A stretch of DNA of 64,000 nucleotides from Paraburkholderia phosphatilytica (lineage in GTDB: Bacteria > Pseudomonadota > Gammaproteobacteria > Burkholderiales > Burkholderiaceae). Positions 7,711 through 16,503 of this stretch are shown in pieces. Location of the stretch: assembly GCF_003443895.1 (NCBI RefSeq), contig NZ_QQOA01000014.1, positions 62,001 to 126,000 on the forward strand, read 5' to 3'. Position numbers and translations under genes: made by a program. Within the stretch, counting starts at the first letter, position 1, and the number at the start of each line of letters is the position of its first letter. The notes under the pieces are model-generated. The model saw only the letters and a list, made by a program, of their open reading frames with translations, ran no database searches and was not told the origin of the DNA.

Positions 7711-9465
7711 CTACGACTTCGACGATTCGTCCTTCTGCAGACTCGCTGCACGCAAGAAATCAAAGTCGACGCCCTCGTCTGCTTGCGTGACTGTCTGCAA
7801 GAAGAGCTTGCGATAACCGCGCTCGGCTGTGGGTCGCGCAACAGGCAATTCCTTTGCGCGCTTCCGTATGTCTTCATCGGAAACCAGCAGCGCGATCTCG
7901 CGGCGAGATACGCTCAGGCGGATACGGTCGCCATTGCGCACGTATGCGAGCGGCCCGCCAATCGCTGCTTCAGGGGTCACGTGTAGCACGACGGTTCCGA
8001 AAGCGGTGCCGCTCATGCGTCCATCCGAGATCCGCACCATATCTTTTACCCCAGTTCGCGCGAGCTTGCGTGGGATCGGGATGTACCCCGCTTCCGGCAT
8101 ACCGGGAGCGCCGACGGGACCGATGTTTTTCAGCACCAGAACATCGTCCGCGTGGACATCGAGCGCTTCATCGTCGATCCGGTTGATGAGATCCTCGACA
8201 TTCTCGAACACGACGGCACGCCCCTCGTGTTCCATCAGTGCGGGATCGGCAGCGGACTGTTTGATGATCGCCCCTGCGGGAGCAAGGTTGCCCCGGAGCA
8301 CGGCAAGTCCGCCCTGTGGATAGATCGGGTTCGAGAACGATCGAACGACATCCTGGCTAAAGCCCGCGCCTCTTGCTTCGATCTCTTCTCCGAGGGTACG
8401 GCCGGTGACAGTCAGAGCATCCAGATGCAATAGAGGCTTCAACTCGCGAAGCAAGGTGACAACGCCACCCGCCTTGTGAAAATCCTCCATGTAATGCTGT
8501 CCGGTCGGCTTGAGATCGAGCAGCACCGGTGTTTCCTTGCCCATGCGATCGAGCATGTCCAGGTCGATCTTGTTGCCCAACCGGCCTGCAACGGCCGCCA
8601 GATGAACGATGGCGTTCGTCGATCCGCCGATGGCAAGCAGCACACGCATCGCGTTCTCGAAGGCCTTTGGCGTGAGAATTTTATCGATGGTGAGGCGTTC
8701 GCTCGCAATCTTGACCGCGACAGTTCCGGTCTGTTCGGCGACCCGGATCCGGTCGGACGTGACTGCAGGCGGCGTCGCTCCACCGGGCACCGTCATGCCC
8801 AACGCTTCGGCGATGCAAGCCATCGTGCTGGCAGTGCCCATCACGGAGCATGTTCCAACGCTGGCGACAAGCTGGTTGTTGATGTCGGCAATCTCTTGCT
8901 CGTCGATCTCATTCGCACGGAACTTTCCCCAGTACCGTCGGCAGTCAGTACATGCTCCGACCCGTTCGCTGCGATGCGACCCGGTAAGCATCGAGCCGGT
9001 GACAAGCTGAATGGCCGGAATTCCGGCAGATGCTGCACCCATGAGTTGGGCCGGAACTGTCTTGTCACATCCGCCGATCAGAACAACGGCATCCATCGGT
9101 TGCGCGCGAATCATTTCTTCGGTGTCCATCGACATCAGATTGCGCAGGTACATTGATGTCGGTGACGAGAAGCTTTCGTGAACAGAGATAGTGGGAAAGT
9201 CGACCGGAAGGCCACCCGCCAGCATGATGCCACGTTTTACGGCCTCGACCAGCTGCGGCATGTTACCGTGGCAGGCATTAAAGCCGCTACCAGTGTTCAC
9301 GATGCCAATGACGGGACGATCCAGCGCCTGATCCGTGTATCCCGCGCCCTTGATGAACGCCTTGCGAAGGAAAAGCGAGAATCCCTGATCGCCGTATGAC
9401 GTCAATCCACGCTTCATGCCGGTCGCTTCGACGGGTTTCTGGGGGGCATCTTTCTTGTCAGCCAT
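7711..9465 (-). CDS. IlvD/Edd-family dehydratase, probably a sugar-acid dehydratase
   Basis: The 584-residue protein has the conserved iron-sulfur cysteines in FNACHGNMP, GGCDKTVPAQ and GTCSVMGTAST, plus the late family motif ISDGRMSGTAFG. It therefore belongs to the dihydroxy-acid / sugar-acid dehydratase family. Its start (GLTSYGDQGFSLFLRKAF) and length resemble aldonate dehydratases more than biosynthetic IlvD, and its partner is an MFS permease rather than branched-chain genes, so dehydration of an imported sugar acid is inferred. The ATG at 9465 has GGAGA six bases upstream. It lies 145 bases downstream of the permease gene on the same strand and ends before a strong terminator. Confidence 0.9.
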   Translation of the reverse strand: MADKKDAPQKPVEATGMKRGLTSYGDQGFSLFLRKAFIKGAGYTDQALDRPVIGIVNTGSGFNACHGNMPQLVEAVKRGIMLAGGLPVDFPTISVHESFSSPTSMYLRNLMSMDTEEMIRAQPMDAVVLIGGCDKTVPAQLMGAASAGIPAIQLVTGSMLTGSHRSERVGACTDCRRYWGKFRANEIDEQEIADINNQLVASVGTCSVMGTASTMACIAEALGMTVPGGATPPAVTSDRIRVAEQTGTVAVKIASERLTIDKILTPKAFENAMRVLLAIGGSTNAIVHLAAVAGRLGNKIDLDMLDRMGKETPVLLDLKPTGQHYMEDFHKAGGVVTLLRELKPLLHLDALTVTGRTLGEEIEARGAGFSQDVVRSFSNPIYPQGGLAVLRGNLAPAGAIIKQSAADPALMEHEGRAVVFENVEDLINRIDDEALDVHADDVLVLKNIGPVGAPGMPEAGYIPIPRKLARTGVKDMVRISDGRMSGTAFGTVVLHVTPEAAIGGPLAYVRNGDRIRLSVSRREIALLVSDEDIRKRAKELPVARPTAERGYRKLFLQTVTQADEGVDFDFLRAASLQKDESSKS

Positions 9466-9610
9466 GACTTTCTCCAAATTAATCAGCGCACGCAGTGAGG
9501 CGCTACGTGGTGTACTACGCGTGTAATCTGCAACGTTTCAACGAGTCGACCCGAAGAAGTGCGTCAATCATGAATGGCGGAAGCAGTCCTCTCGAGACTC
9601 TCCTCGAACC

Positions 9611-10918
9611 TCATCGGTTGACGACGCGGGCGGGAAGGAAAACTAAAATCAGAATCGCAGAAAGGGTCAGGCAGCCAGCCACCAAGTAGAGGCCGGACGT
9701 CAGCGAATGCGTCTCGGTTTTGAGCCATCCCATCACGGAAGGACTCACAAAGCCAGCAAGATTGCCTGTCGAATTGATCAGCGCAATGCCAGCGGCCGCG
9801 CCAGTGCCGCCGAGAAACGAGGTCGGAAGAGCCCAAAACATCGGTAGCGCAGAGATAATTCCTGCTGCCGCGAGGGACAAACCGATCATCGAAGGAATCA
9901 GCTGATTGCCACTGAGCGCACAGATACAGAATCCAAGGGCGGCTACGAAGGCTGGCACGCTAACGTGCCACCTGCGCTCCCGGGTTTGATCTGCATGGCG
10001 GCCAACCAGAATCATGGCAACAAGCGCACAGGTATAGGGGATCACAGTGAGCAGGCCCACCATGAACGGGTCGTTGACGCCAGAGCTTTTGATGATCGTC
10101 GGTTGCCAGAATCCCAGCGCATACGATCCCATGATGATGCCGAACAGGATCAGACAAAGCAGCCACACCCACCGGGAAGTGAACGCCGCCTTGACCGATC
10201 CGTGCGTGCGCTTTGCTGCGTCGCCATTTATCTCGCGCGCAATGTTGGACTTTTCCTGATCGCTGAGCCATTTTGCGTCCTGCACCCGATCGTCGAGAAA
10301 GAGATAGACAACTACACCGAGGACGATGGCGGGCAACGCCTCAATGATGAAGAGCCACTGCCATCCAGCATACCCGGCGGTTCCGTTGAACGCGTGCATG
10401 ATGTAACCAGACAGGGGGCCACCAATCATGCCCGACACAGGATTGCCCGCTGTGAGGACAGCCATCATCTTCCCCCGACGGTGCGATGAAAACCAGTAAG
10501 TGAGGTAAAGGATCATGCCAGGGTAAAACCCGGCTTCGGCAACGCCTAGAAGAAATCGAACGACATAGAACGTCGCGGGTGTAGTCACCCAGGCAGTCAC
10601 GAGCGAAAGGATCGCCCATGTCACCATGATGCGGGCAATCCATCGACGGGCGCCTACACGATGCAGCAGCAAATTGCTGGGAATCTCGAAGAAGAAGTAG
10701 CCGACGAAGAAGAGGCCTGCGCCGAGTCCGTAGACAGCGTCGCTGAAGTGCAAATCGTTGAGCATCTGCAGCTTTGCGAATCCGACATTCACCCGGTCAA
10801 GGTAGGCGACGACGTAACAGACGAACAACAAAGGCATGAAGCGCCATGCTGCCCGGCGGAAGGTCGCATCCGCGGTCGCGCGTTCAGCGTCCACCGGTAA
10901 GGCGGGATGTGACGACAT
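9611..10918 (-). CDS. MFS transporter, anion:cation symporter type
   Basis: The 435-residue membrane protein has about twelve predicted segments. It shows the anion:cation symporter features YLDRVNVGFAKLQM in helix 1 and RFLLGVAEAGFYPGMILYL in the helix 4-5 region. This subfamily imports organic anions such as hexonates, tartrate and phthalate with protons. The start at 10918 has AAAGGAGA seven bases upstream. It is the first gene of a two-gene unit with the dehydratase at 7711-9465, which supports uptake of the dehydratase substrate. Control probably acts in the long upstream gap, which contains an inverted repeat at 11092-11139. Confidence 0.9.
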   Translation of the reverse strand: MSSHPALPVDAERATADATFRRAAWRFMPLLFVCYVVAYLDRVNVGFAKLQMLNDLHFSDAVYGLGAGLFFVGYFFFEIPSNLLLHRVGARRWIARIMVTWAILSLVTAWVTTPATFYVVRFLLGVAEAGFYPGMILYLTYWFSSHRRGKMMAVLTAGNPVSGMIGGPLSGYIMHAFNGTAGYAGWQWLFIIEALPAIVLGVVVYLFLDDRVQDAKWLSDQEKSNIAREINGDAAKRTHGSVKAAFTSRWVWLLCLILFGIIMGSYALGFWQPTIIKSSGVNDPFMVGLLTVIPYTCALVAMILVGRHADQTRERRWHVSVPAFVAALGFCICALSGNQLIPSMIGLSLAAAGIISALPMFWALPTSFLGGTGAAAGIALINSTGNLAGFVSPSVMGWLKTETHSLTSGLYLVAGCLTLSAILILVFLPARVVNR

Positions 10919-11961
10919 GGATTGTCTCCTTTCATTTGTCCATTCATGCCAGCAGACATGGGGATCATTGCGTGCTGCCTCTCATTCGCGGAGGCGCTTC
11001 GTAGTGGCGGTCACGGTTCGTTCGCCGGGCTACAAACAACCGTTTCCGGTGTTGACGTGGGGAATATTGCAAGAGTCCGGAACAGGGAAAAAGGTGGAAA
11101 CGGAACGTTGAGAACGAAAAAAAACTTTGGTTTCCACCTCACGCAAAGGGCACGTCCGTTCGATTGTCTGCTCGAAAGGGCTCGATGACGCCGTCGCGGA
11201 CTACCCACGCGGAAAGATGCCTAGCCACATAAGTTTGTTGAGCAGTTTCCCAGCGAACCGTTGTGCGACGCTTACCATCGCATCGTGATTAGCACGTGAT
11301 CCGATCGTGACTTTGCGCAGATGGTTCCCGAAACAAAGCTCACGGCTGAGGTGCACCCGAGGTGCGATACATCAATCACGCAGCGCTCAAGCACCAAGTC
11401 TTTGTCGGCGACCCGTGCGGCCGATACGTCTGCTCCGAAAAACTGCAACGTGGCCCTCATCAGGACCGTGCGTGAAATGAAGAAATTCGTCCTACCATGC
11501 CGGAAAGCCCCTACAGTTGACGACTACCTCCCGGCAAGATGGATGACACGGACGCAGAAGCGTAAGACGACACAACGCGACACGGTCAGAAAAAGCAGGT
11601 GCATGTGTCAACCGCCGGGGTTGAAGCGGCTTGTCCTTTCCCCAACGCGCTGCGTTGATTCGGCGGCAGTTTGCAGGTCGCTCGCGCCAGGCGAGTGTTC
11701 TGGAGTGACGTAATCGGACTGCGCTGTCGGCCCCCAAGAAGCCGCCGATCGGTTCGGTTCGTCTGGATCGCGTCCAGCGAAGCAACCGAGTGCTTTCCTC
11801 TTCAGGCAAACATGCCCAAGGGATTGTGCTGTCCGCCAAGATTCTCGATATTCCGGCGACCGTCGTGATGCCCACACGAAGTGCCTGCGGCCAAAATCGC
11901 CGCGACGAAGGGTTGCCGCCCGTAGGGGACGTCGTTCAAGCTCGCGGATGAAAGTCGGTAG
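10919..11961. other. Long gap upstream of the MFS operon, no supported gene
   Basis: About 1 kb without a convincing coding region; frames on both strands lack motifs and start sites. The left part should hold the leftward promoter of the MFS gene. At 11092-11101 and 11130-11139 there is a perfect ten-base inverted repeat, AGGTGGAAAC / GTTTCCACCT, with a 28-base A-rich spacer. The right end contains decayed integrase sequence. Confidence 0.55.
11092..11139. repeat. Ten-base inverted repeat upstream of MFS operon
   Basis: AGGTGGAAAC (11092-11101) and GTTTCCACCT (11130-11139) are perfect reverse complements. Their position, roughly 175-220 bases before the MFS start, suits an operator pair or a looped regulator site. 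There is no terminator-like T-run. Confidence 0.5.
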
Positions 11962-12666
11962 CTATTCCCAAGGCAGCGCAGGATGATGTTTGACCTGTGA
12001 GCGCTTCTTCGACCTCGGCAACACAAATTGCAGATGATCAACGTACCGCGCGGGATTCGCGCCGATACGATGACCCAGCACAGTTTCGGCATCGAGGATG
12101 GCCTTGATGTGGCCTCGCACCCGACTCGCCGTCTCAGCTTTTTTTGTCCAGATCGGCTGGAGAATCCGCACGACCATCGCCGTGTCCATGTCGCGGACCC
12201 GGACATCACCGATCACCGGATATGCACACGTTTTGAGTGTGTTACCCCACTGCTGGACATGTTTGCGATTTCGCCATTGAGTCTCGTGCACGCGGATAAA
12301 CGCTTCAGTTGCTTCACGGAACGTCACATTGGCATCCGGCGAAATGTCGAGCAGCTGCCTTCGCTGCTGCTCACTCCGCGCAAGGATGGGATCGATCAGG
12401 TCTCTGACCATGTCACGGTACCCGGCGGCCAGCTTCAGCTCCTCGCCCAGCGAGACCCGCGAGAGCGGACCAAGACCCATCTCCCGCATGCGACCGTTCA
12501 GTTTGAACCGGAACACCCATGAACGCGCACCACTATCCGCGATCTGCATGTGGAGGCCGTCGCCATCCGCGTGATGACCCGGCGCTACTTCTTTCGCGAC
12601 CCGCGGAGCGCTGAGCCCTTGCCACTGTCGTCCAGTCGTGTCGCCCTCCCTACCACAAACCCACAT
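11879..12666 (-). pseudogene. Broken tyrosine-type (P4-like) integrase
   Basis: A 234-codon frame (11962-12666) has the N-terminal domain of P4-type integrases (GHHADGDGLHMQIADSGARS, MREMGLGP) and the helical core-binding domain, ending KHHPALPWE followed by a TAG stop. Complete relatives run to about 400 residues and carry the catalytic R...HxxR...Y domain, which is absent here. Past the stop the same frame reads LPTFIRELERR, and one frame over AAILAAGTS appears, both resembling the start of the missing catalytic domain. A stop mutation plus frameshift and loss is therefore likely. No ordinary start motif precedes it. It should be inactive. Confidence 0.8.
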
Positions 12667-12941
12667 AGCTACCCATACTTCGTGAGGAAATTGTGCGGGG
12701 CATCAACGGCAGTCGCAAGCACGTCGTTATCCATAAACCGCTTTAAAATCCGCGACCTAGCAGACATCAACGGAAGAGATCGGAAGATCCATTGGGCGGA
12801 AGGCCTATCCGTCAACCGTCGGCCTCGAGCGGACCGTGAGCCAAACCATGCCCCCACACATCAATTGCGGGATGCGGGTAAATCGCGGGTAAAAATCGAC
12901 GATTTCACTCTGCAATTAGCCATTAAGCCCCATCCCGAATA

Positions 12942-13150
12942 GCTTTTCACAATCCCGAGTTCGTTCTGAACAACAACTATCACCTCGTGCATCATGACTT
13001 GCCGTCGGTGCCGTGGTTTGCGTTGCGGGGCATTTACGAAGCGTCACGCGGGCAATATATCGAACGCTCGGGAGGCTTTCTGGTGAAGGGGTTCAGTGAA
13101 TGGATGAAGCTGTATTCATTCACACAGGTAGCCCATCCTGTTCCGAAGTA
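12942..13150 (+). pseudogene. C-terminal remnant of a fatty acid desaturase
   Basis: A stretch of about 70 codons reads NNNYHLVHHDLP (a membrane desaturase HxxHH box), then GGFLVKGFSEW and VAHPVP, as at the C-terminus of bacterial fatty acid desaturases. Everything upstream, including the first two histidine boxes, is missing, and the frame continues past the expected end into unrelated sequence up to 13319. The break point around 12940 faces the 5' side of the dead integrase, so insertion followed by decay is the simplest history. The family call is from memory of the histidine-box pattern. Confidence 0.65.
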
Positions 13151-13266
13151 TTCGTCCGCTCACGTCCGCAAAATTCCGCTTACTTTCCGCCCGCCTGAGA
13201 TCTGGGCGATACCCGGGCCTGGCAGAACCATCCTGCGCGAAATGCGCCACCTTTCTCAACGGGAGA

Positions 13267-13608
13267 CTACGGGCTCACCTGCCGAAGCGGACGATATCGT
13301 TCACCATCGTACGCGGTAGTGGTCGTGTACCCATCCCTCTTCCGCATCTTCATGAAGAACAATACCGGTGACACCTCAGGGTCTCCACCACAGGCATCCG
13401 TATGATTTTCGCGCACGCGAATCAACCAGTAGCTCCCCTTGTCGGCCGTGTCGAAATACAGGCATTCGGTATTGTCTTTTGACAGCGAGTATTTCTGTGT
13501 AATGCCAGCAGCACGGACGGCCGCATCGTCCGCTGTGGATACGCGCCCACTGGCCCATGCCACGTTGCATGCGAGCAGCGCGAATATGATGAGCATGCGC
13601 TGCATCAT
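13267..13608 (-). CDS. Small secreted protein of unknown function
   Basis: The 113-residue product begins MMQRMLIIFALLACNVAWASG, a clear signal peptide with cleavage near residue 19. The mature part has two cysteines (ECLYFDT and DACGGDPEVSP) that may form a disulfide, and the CGGDP...P pattern recurs in small uncharacterised exported proteins of proteobacteria. The start at 13608 is chosen for AAGGGGA just upstream; the longer open frame to 13731 has no signal and overlaps the galU end. No function is assigned. It is convergent with the desaturase remnant and on the same strand as bceT. Confidence 0.75.
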   Translation of the reverse strand: MMQRMLIIFALLACNVAWASGRVSTADDAAVRAAGITQKYSLSKDNTECLYFDTADKGSYWLIRVRENHTDACGGDPEVSPVLFFMKMRKRDGYTTTTAYDGERYRPLRQVSP

Positions 13609-13711
13609 TTCGTCCCCTTTGTGCTGTCGTACTGGTGTTGGCATTGCTGTGGAGAGGTTGGCTGACCGCCAAACAGCGGGCGGCCCGGATCTCACCCCGT
13701 ACCCCCCCAAC

Positions 13712-14605
13712 TCAAGCCGCAGCCGCCACAAACGGCGGCTGCAGACACGACTGCAGATACTCCTCGAATTCCTGCCTGACCTCCGGATGGCGCAGCGCGA
13801 ATTCGACAGTCGCCTTCAGATAACCCAGCTTGCTACCGCAGTCGAACCGCGTGCCGTGATAGCGATACGCGAGCACCTGCTCTTCGCTCAGCATCGACTG
13901 CAGCGCGTCGGTCAGTTGCAGTTCGCCGCCCGCGCCCGGCTTCAGCGCGCGGATATGACGGAAGATCGTCGGCATCAGCACGTAGCGGCCCACCACGCCG
14001 AGGTTCGACGGCGCGACGTCCGGCGCCGGCTTCTCGACGATGCCCGACATCTTGATCACGTCCTCTTCCCACTCGCGGCCGTCCACCACGCCATAAGAAC
14101 GGCTGTCTTCGCGCGCGATCGTCTCCACGCCCACCACCGAGCTGTGATAGTGGTTGAAGGTATCCACAAGCTGCTTCATCACCGGCGTCTTGCTGTACAG
14201 CAGGTCGTCCGCAAGGATCACCGCGAACGGACTTTCGCCCACCAGCTTCTCCGCGCACATCACCGCATGACCGAGACCGAGCGCTTCAGCCTGGCGCACA
14301 TAGAAGCAGTCGACGTGCGAAGGCTTGATCGAGCGCACCAGCTCGAGCAGCTTCTGCTTGCCGCGCGCTTCGAGTTCCGCTTCGATCTCGTACGACTTGT
14401 CGAAGTGATCTTCGATTGCGCGCTTGCTGCGGCCCGTCACGAAGATCATCTCCGTGATGCCGGCCGCGATCGCTTCTTCCACCGCGTACTGGATCAGCGG
14501 CTTGTCGACGACGGGCAGCATCTCCTTCGGGCTGGCCTTGGTGGCGGGCAGGAATCGTGTTCCGAGTCCAGCCACGGGAAACACGGCTTTGGTGACTTTG
14601 AGCAT
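13712..14605 (-). CDS. bceT: UTP--glucose-1-phosphate uridylyltransferase (BceT/GalU)
   Basis: The 297-residue protein makes UDP-glucose from UTP and glucose-1-phosphate. The nucleotide-binding start KAVFPVAGLGTRFLPATK, the KEMLPVVDKPLIQY motif, and GIVEKP further on are diagnostic for GalU. The start at 14605 is taken because GGGGG lies about nine bases upstream; an in-frame ATG at 14614 sits too close to it. At the edge of the exopolysaccharide locus it matches bceT of the cepacian cluster and would supply UDP-glucose for BceB and BceC. It could equally be the housekeeping galU; the symbol rests on context. Confidence 0.9.
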   Translation of the reverse strand: MLKVTKAVFPVAGLGTRFLPATKASPKEMLPVVDKPLIQYAVEEAIAAGITEMIFVTGRSKRAIEDHFDKSYEIEAELEARGKQKLLELVRSIKPSHVDCFYVRQAEALGLGHAVMCAEKLVGESPFAVILADDLLYSKTPVMKQLVDTFNHYHSSVVGVETIAREDSRSYGVVDGREWEEDVIKMSGIVEKPAPDVAPSNLGVVGRYVLMPTIFRHIRALKPGAGGELQLTDALQSMLSEEQVLAYRYHGTRFDCGSKLGYLKATVEFALRHPEVRQEFEEYLQSCLQPPFVAAAA

Positions 14606-14667
14606 GCTGGGCATCCCCCATCGATAGTTGATCTGCTTGTTGCCTGCGACGTCGCGGAACGACAGGT

Positions 14668-14811
14668 CTATTCGGGCTCGTCAACCGGCGGCAACTTGCC
14701 CGAGGTGGTCCAGAAGCGTCTGATCGGTTCGTTACGCAGCGCTTCGCGATAAGCCGACACAGCGGCAAGAATCAGCAGCACGGCAATGCCGGCAAGCACA
14801 TGCAGGTTCAT
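14668..14811 (-). CDS. Small single-span membrane protein
   Basis: This 47-codon frame starts MNLHVLAGIAVLLILAAVSA (one hydrophobic helix, residues 4-20) and has a short charged tail ending PPVDEPE. It lies 62 bases upstream of bceT on the same strand. The layout (short N-terminus, one helix, arginine-rich flank EALRNEPIRR, acidic end) looks like a real small protein, but the only upstream purine run is GGGGGC about seven bases before the ATG, and no family is recognised. Expression is unproven. Confidence 0.5.
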   Translation of the reverse strand: MNLHVLAGIAVLLILAAVSAYREALRNEPIRRFWTTSGKLPPVDEPE

Positions 14812-15104
14812 GGCGGTAGCCCCCGAAACAGATGAATGCGGGACTCAAGCTAACACGAAAAAATAGACAAAAAATTCACGCTGCCTTTTCATCAAGCTTC
14901 ATCGGATTCATTCAGTCGTTCAAAAAATTCATTACCCTGAATCACGCTTTATTTTTAGCTATTTTTCGCGCTTTTTTTAAAGCGCCACGGCACTACGATG
15001 TGCATGGAAGGCTGCGCGCCCGCGCATACGGTACACGCCGGGCTCCAGGCCTTCACACCACGCTTCGCCCTTCCCGCCGAACCGACCTCAACCGGGACCC
15101 CAGC
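14812..15104. promoter_or_regulatory. AT-rich leader region of bceS, divergent from bceT side
   Basis: This 293-base gap contains a strongly AT-rich stretch (about 14860-14980) in an otherwise GC-rich region. A perfect hairpin, GCGCTTT-TTTT-AAAGCGC, occupies 14968-14985, upstream of the bceS start. It may be the bceS promoter and leader; no sigma-70 hexamers are assigned. Confidence 0.45.
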
Positions 15105-16334
15105 ATGAGCGACCCAGCACTCGACGCTACCAGCTCCCCCCTGCGCCTGCAGCCCGCTGTACGCGGCGTCGAAAGCCGCGCTGCCACGACCGCGACCGCG
15201 ACCGCGGACAAGGAATACCTGATCGATGCGCTGCGCGGCTTCGCGGCGCTCCTCGTCGCGTACTTCCATTGCCGCCAGGTGGTGTGGATCGGCATCGAGC
15301 ATCTGCATCGGCTGAGCGGCCAGCCGCTCAGCCTCGACACCGTCGTCGCGTGGCTGACGCTGCCCATCGCCTGGGGCTCGGCGGGCGTGCCGATCTTCTT
15401 CGTGATCAGCGGCTACTGCATTCATCGCGGCGCGGCGCAGAAACTCGCCGCCAACCCGGCGTGGCGGCTCGATGTCGGCAACTTCTGGGCGCGGCGCTTC
15501 GCGCGCATCTATCCGGTGCTGTTCGCCGCACTGCTCGTCACGTTCGCGCTCGATTCGATCAGCCTGCAGCTGCCCCCGGTCAACCACAAGATCCGCGAGC
15601 TCGGACTGCACGCGTTCCTGGTCAACCTGTTCTCGCTGCAAGGCATCGCGGGCAAGACCTACGGCTCGAACGGCGCGCTCTGGACGCTCGCGCTCGAAGT
15701 GCAGTTCTACGCGGTCTATCCGCTGGTATTCGCGCTGCGCCGGCGCATCGGCATGCGCGCGGTGGTGGCGCTCGTCGCGCTCGTCAATCTCGCGTCCGCG
15801 TGGGTGCTGGAACACCACGACGTGCAGGCCTTCCCGTCGTACTGGCTGTCGTGGATGCTCGGCGCGTGGATCGCCGAGGCCGGCGTGCAACGTGCACGCG
15901 CACAGGCCACGCTCGAACCGTCGCGCGGCTGGTACGCCGCCGGCGCGGCGCTGCTGACGCTCGGCTGCGTCGCGTTCCATTTCGGCCAGTACGGCGCGTT
16001 CCAGCTCTGGTCGATCGGCTTCGCGTGCTGCCTGCACGCCGCCCTCGGACGCCGCCGCGCGCGCCCGCGCCAGCCCGCGGCGCCGCTGCGCATCCTGTCG
16101 CGGTGCGGCGATTTCAGCTACTCGCTGTACCTGATTCATTTGCCGTTCTTCGTGCTGCTCGAGTCGCTGTTCTTCCGCTCGAGCCTGCAACTGTCCATCT
16201 GGCCGTCGTTCGCGTTCATGCTGGCGGTGTTGCCGCTCGCCTGGCTGTTCTACCGCGTCGTGGAGGTGCCTGCGATGCAATGGTCGGCGAGTCTTAAACC
16301 GCGCGCAACTGGCGCTGCGGGTAAATCGGCCTAG
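15105..16334 (+). CDS. bceS: Acyltransferase 3 family membrane protein (exopolysaccharide O-acyltransferase)
   Basis: The 409-residue integral membrane protein has about ten helices. The acyltransferase-3 start ALRGFAALLVAYFHCRQVVW is near residue 40 and FFVISGYCIHRG near residue 100. The family transfers acetyl or similar groups to sugars, here probably to the exopolysaccharide. The start at 15105 is chosen because the extension to 14832 is AT-rich, non-conserved sequence. Its place beside bceR matches bceS of the cepacian locus. It is transcribed alone, convergent with the bceR-Q-P block, and ends 169 bases before bceR. Confidence 0.85.
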   Translation: MSDPALDATSSPLRLQPAVRGVESRAATTATATADKEYLIDALRGFAALLVAYFHCRQVVWIGIEHLHRLSGQPLSLDTVVAWLTLPIAWGSAGVPIFFVISGYCIHRGAAQKLAANPAWRLDVGNFWARRFARIYPVLFAALLVTFALDSISLQLPPVNHKIRELGLHAFLVNLFSLQGIAGKTYGSNGALWTLALEVQFYAVYPLVFALRRRIGMRAVVALVALVNLASAWVLEHHDVQAFPSYWLSWMLGAWIAEAGVQRARAQATLEPSRGWYAAGAALLTLGCVAFHFGQYGAFQLWSIGFACCLHAALGRRRARPRQPAAPLRILSRCGDFSYSLYLIHLPFFVLLESLFFRSSLQLSIWPSFAFMLAVLPLAWLFYRVVEVPAMQWSASLKPRATGAAGKSA

Positions 16335-16375
16335 GGATTGTCCTTTTATGCATTAAGGATTTCCCTGGACCTGAA

Positions 16376-16444
16376 TTCGAATTATTTTAAAAGTACGGAT
16401 GATGTATTTTCTTATCTAATTTCATTGGCAATTTCTTATCTAAT
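16376..16444. repeat. AT-rich element with a 13-base direct repeat between convergent bceS and bceR
   Basis: The gap 16335-16503 between two gene ends is unusually AT-rich. TTTCTTATCTAAT occurs twice (16408-16420 and 16432-16444, 24-base period). TTCGAATTATTTT at 16376-16388 recurs exactly at 39274-39286 before bceA. No hairpin terminator was found. Confidence 0.5.
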
Positions 16445-16503
16445 CTTTCCCGCCCGATGGAACCAGCCCGCACTCGCGGCTGATTCCATCGCAACAAGCT
16501 TTG

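Noticed and set aside
11272..11460. Small leftward open frame of about 62 codons
   Set aside because: No motif or ribosome binding site, and it lies in a decayed region.
12880..12910. Near-tandem GCGGGTAAA repeat as an integrase attachment site
   Set aside because: Only two short copies 11 bases apart, no tRNA gene end and no matching distant copy seen.
14812..14820. GGCGGTAGC, resembling the start of an RfaH ops element, on the plus strand before bceS
   Set aside because: Only nine bases match, the rest of the consensus is absent, and such a match is expected by chance in a GC-rich window of this size.
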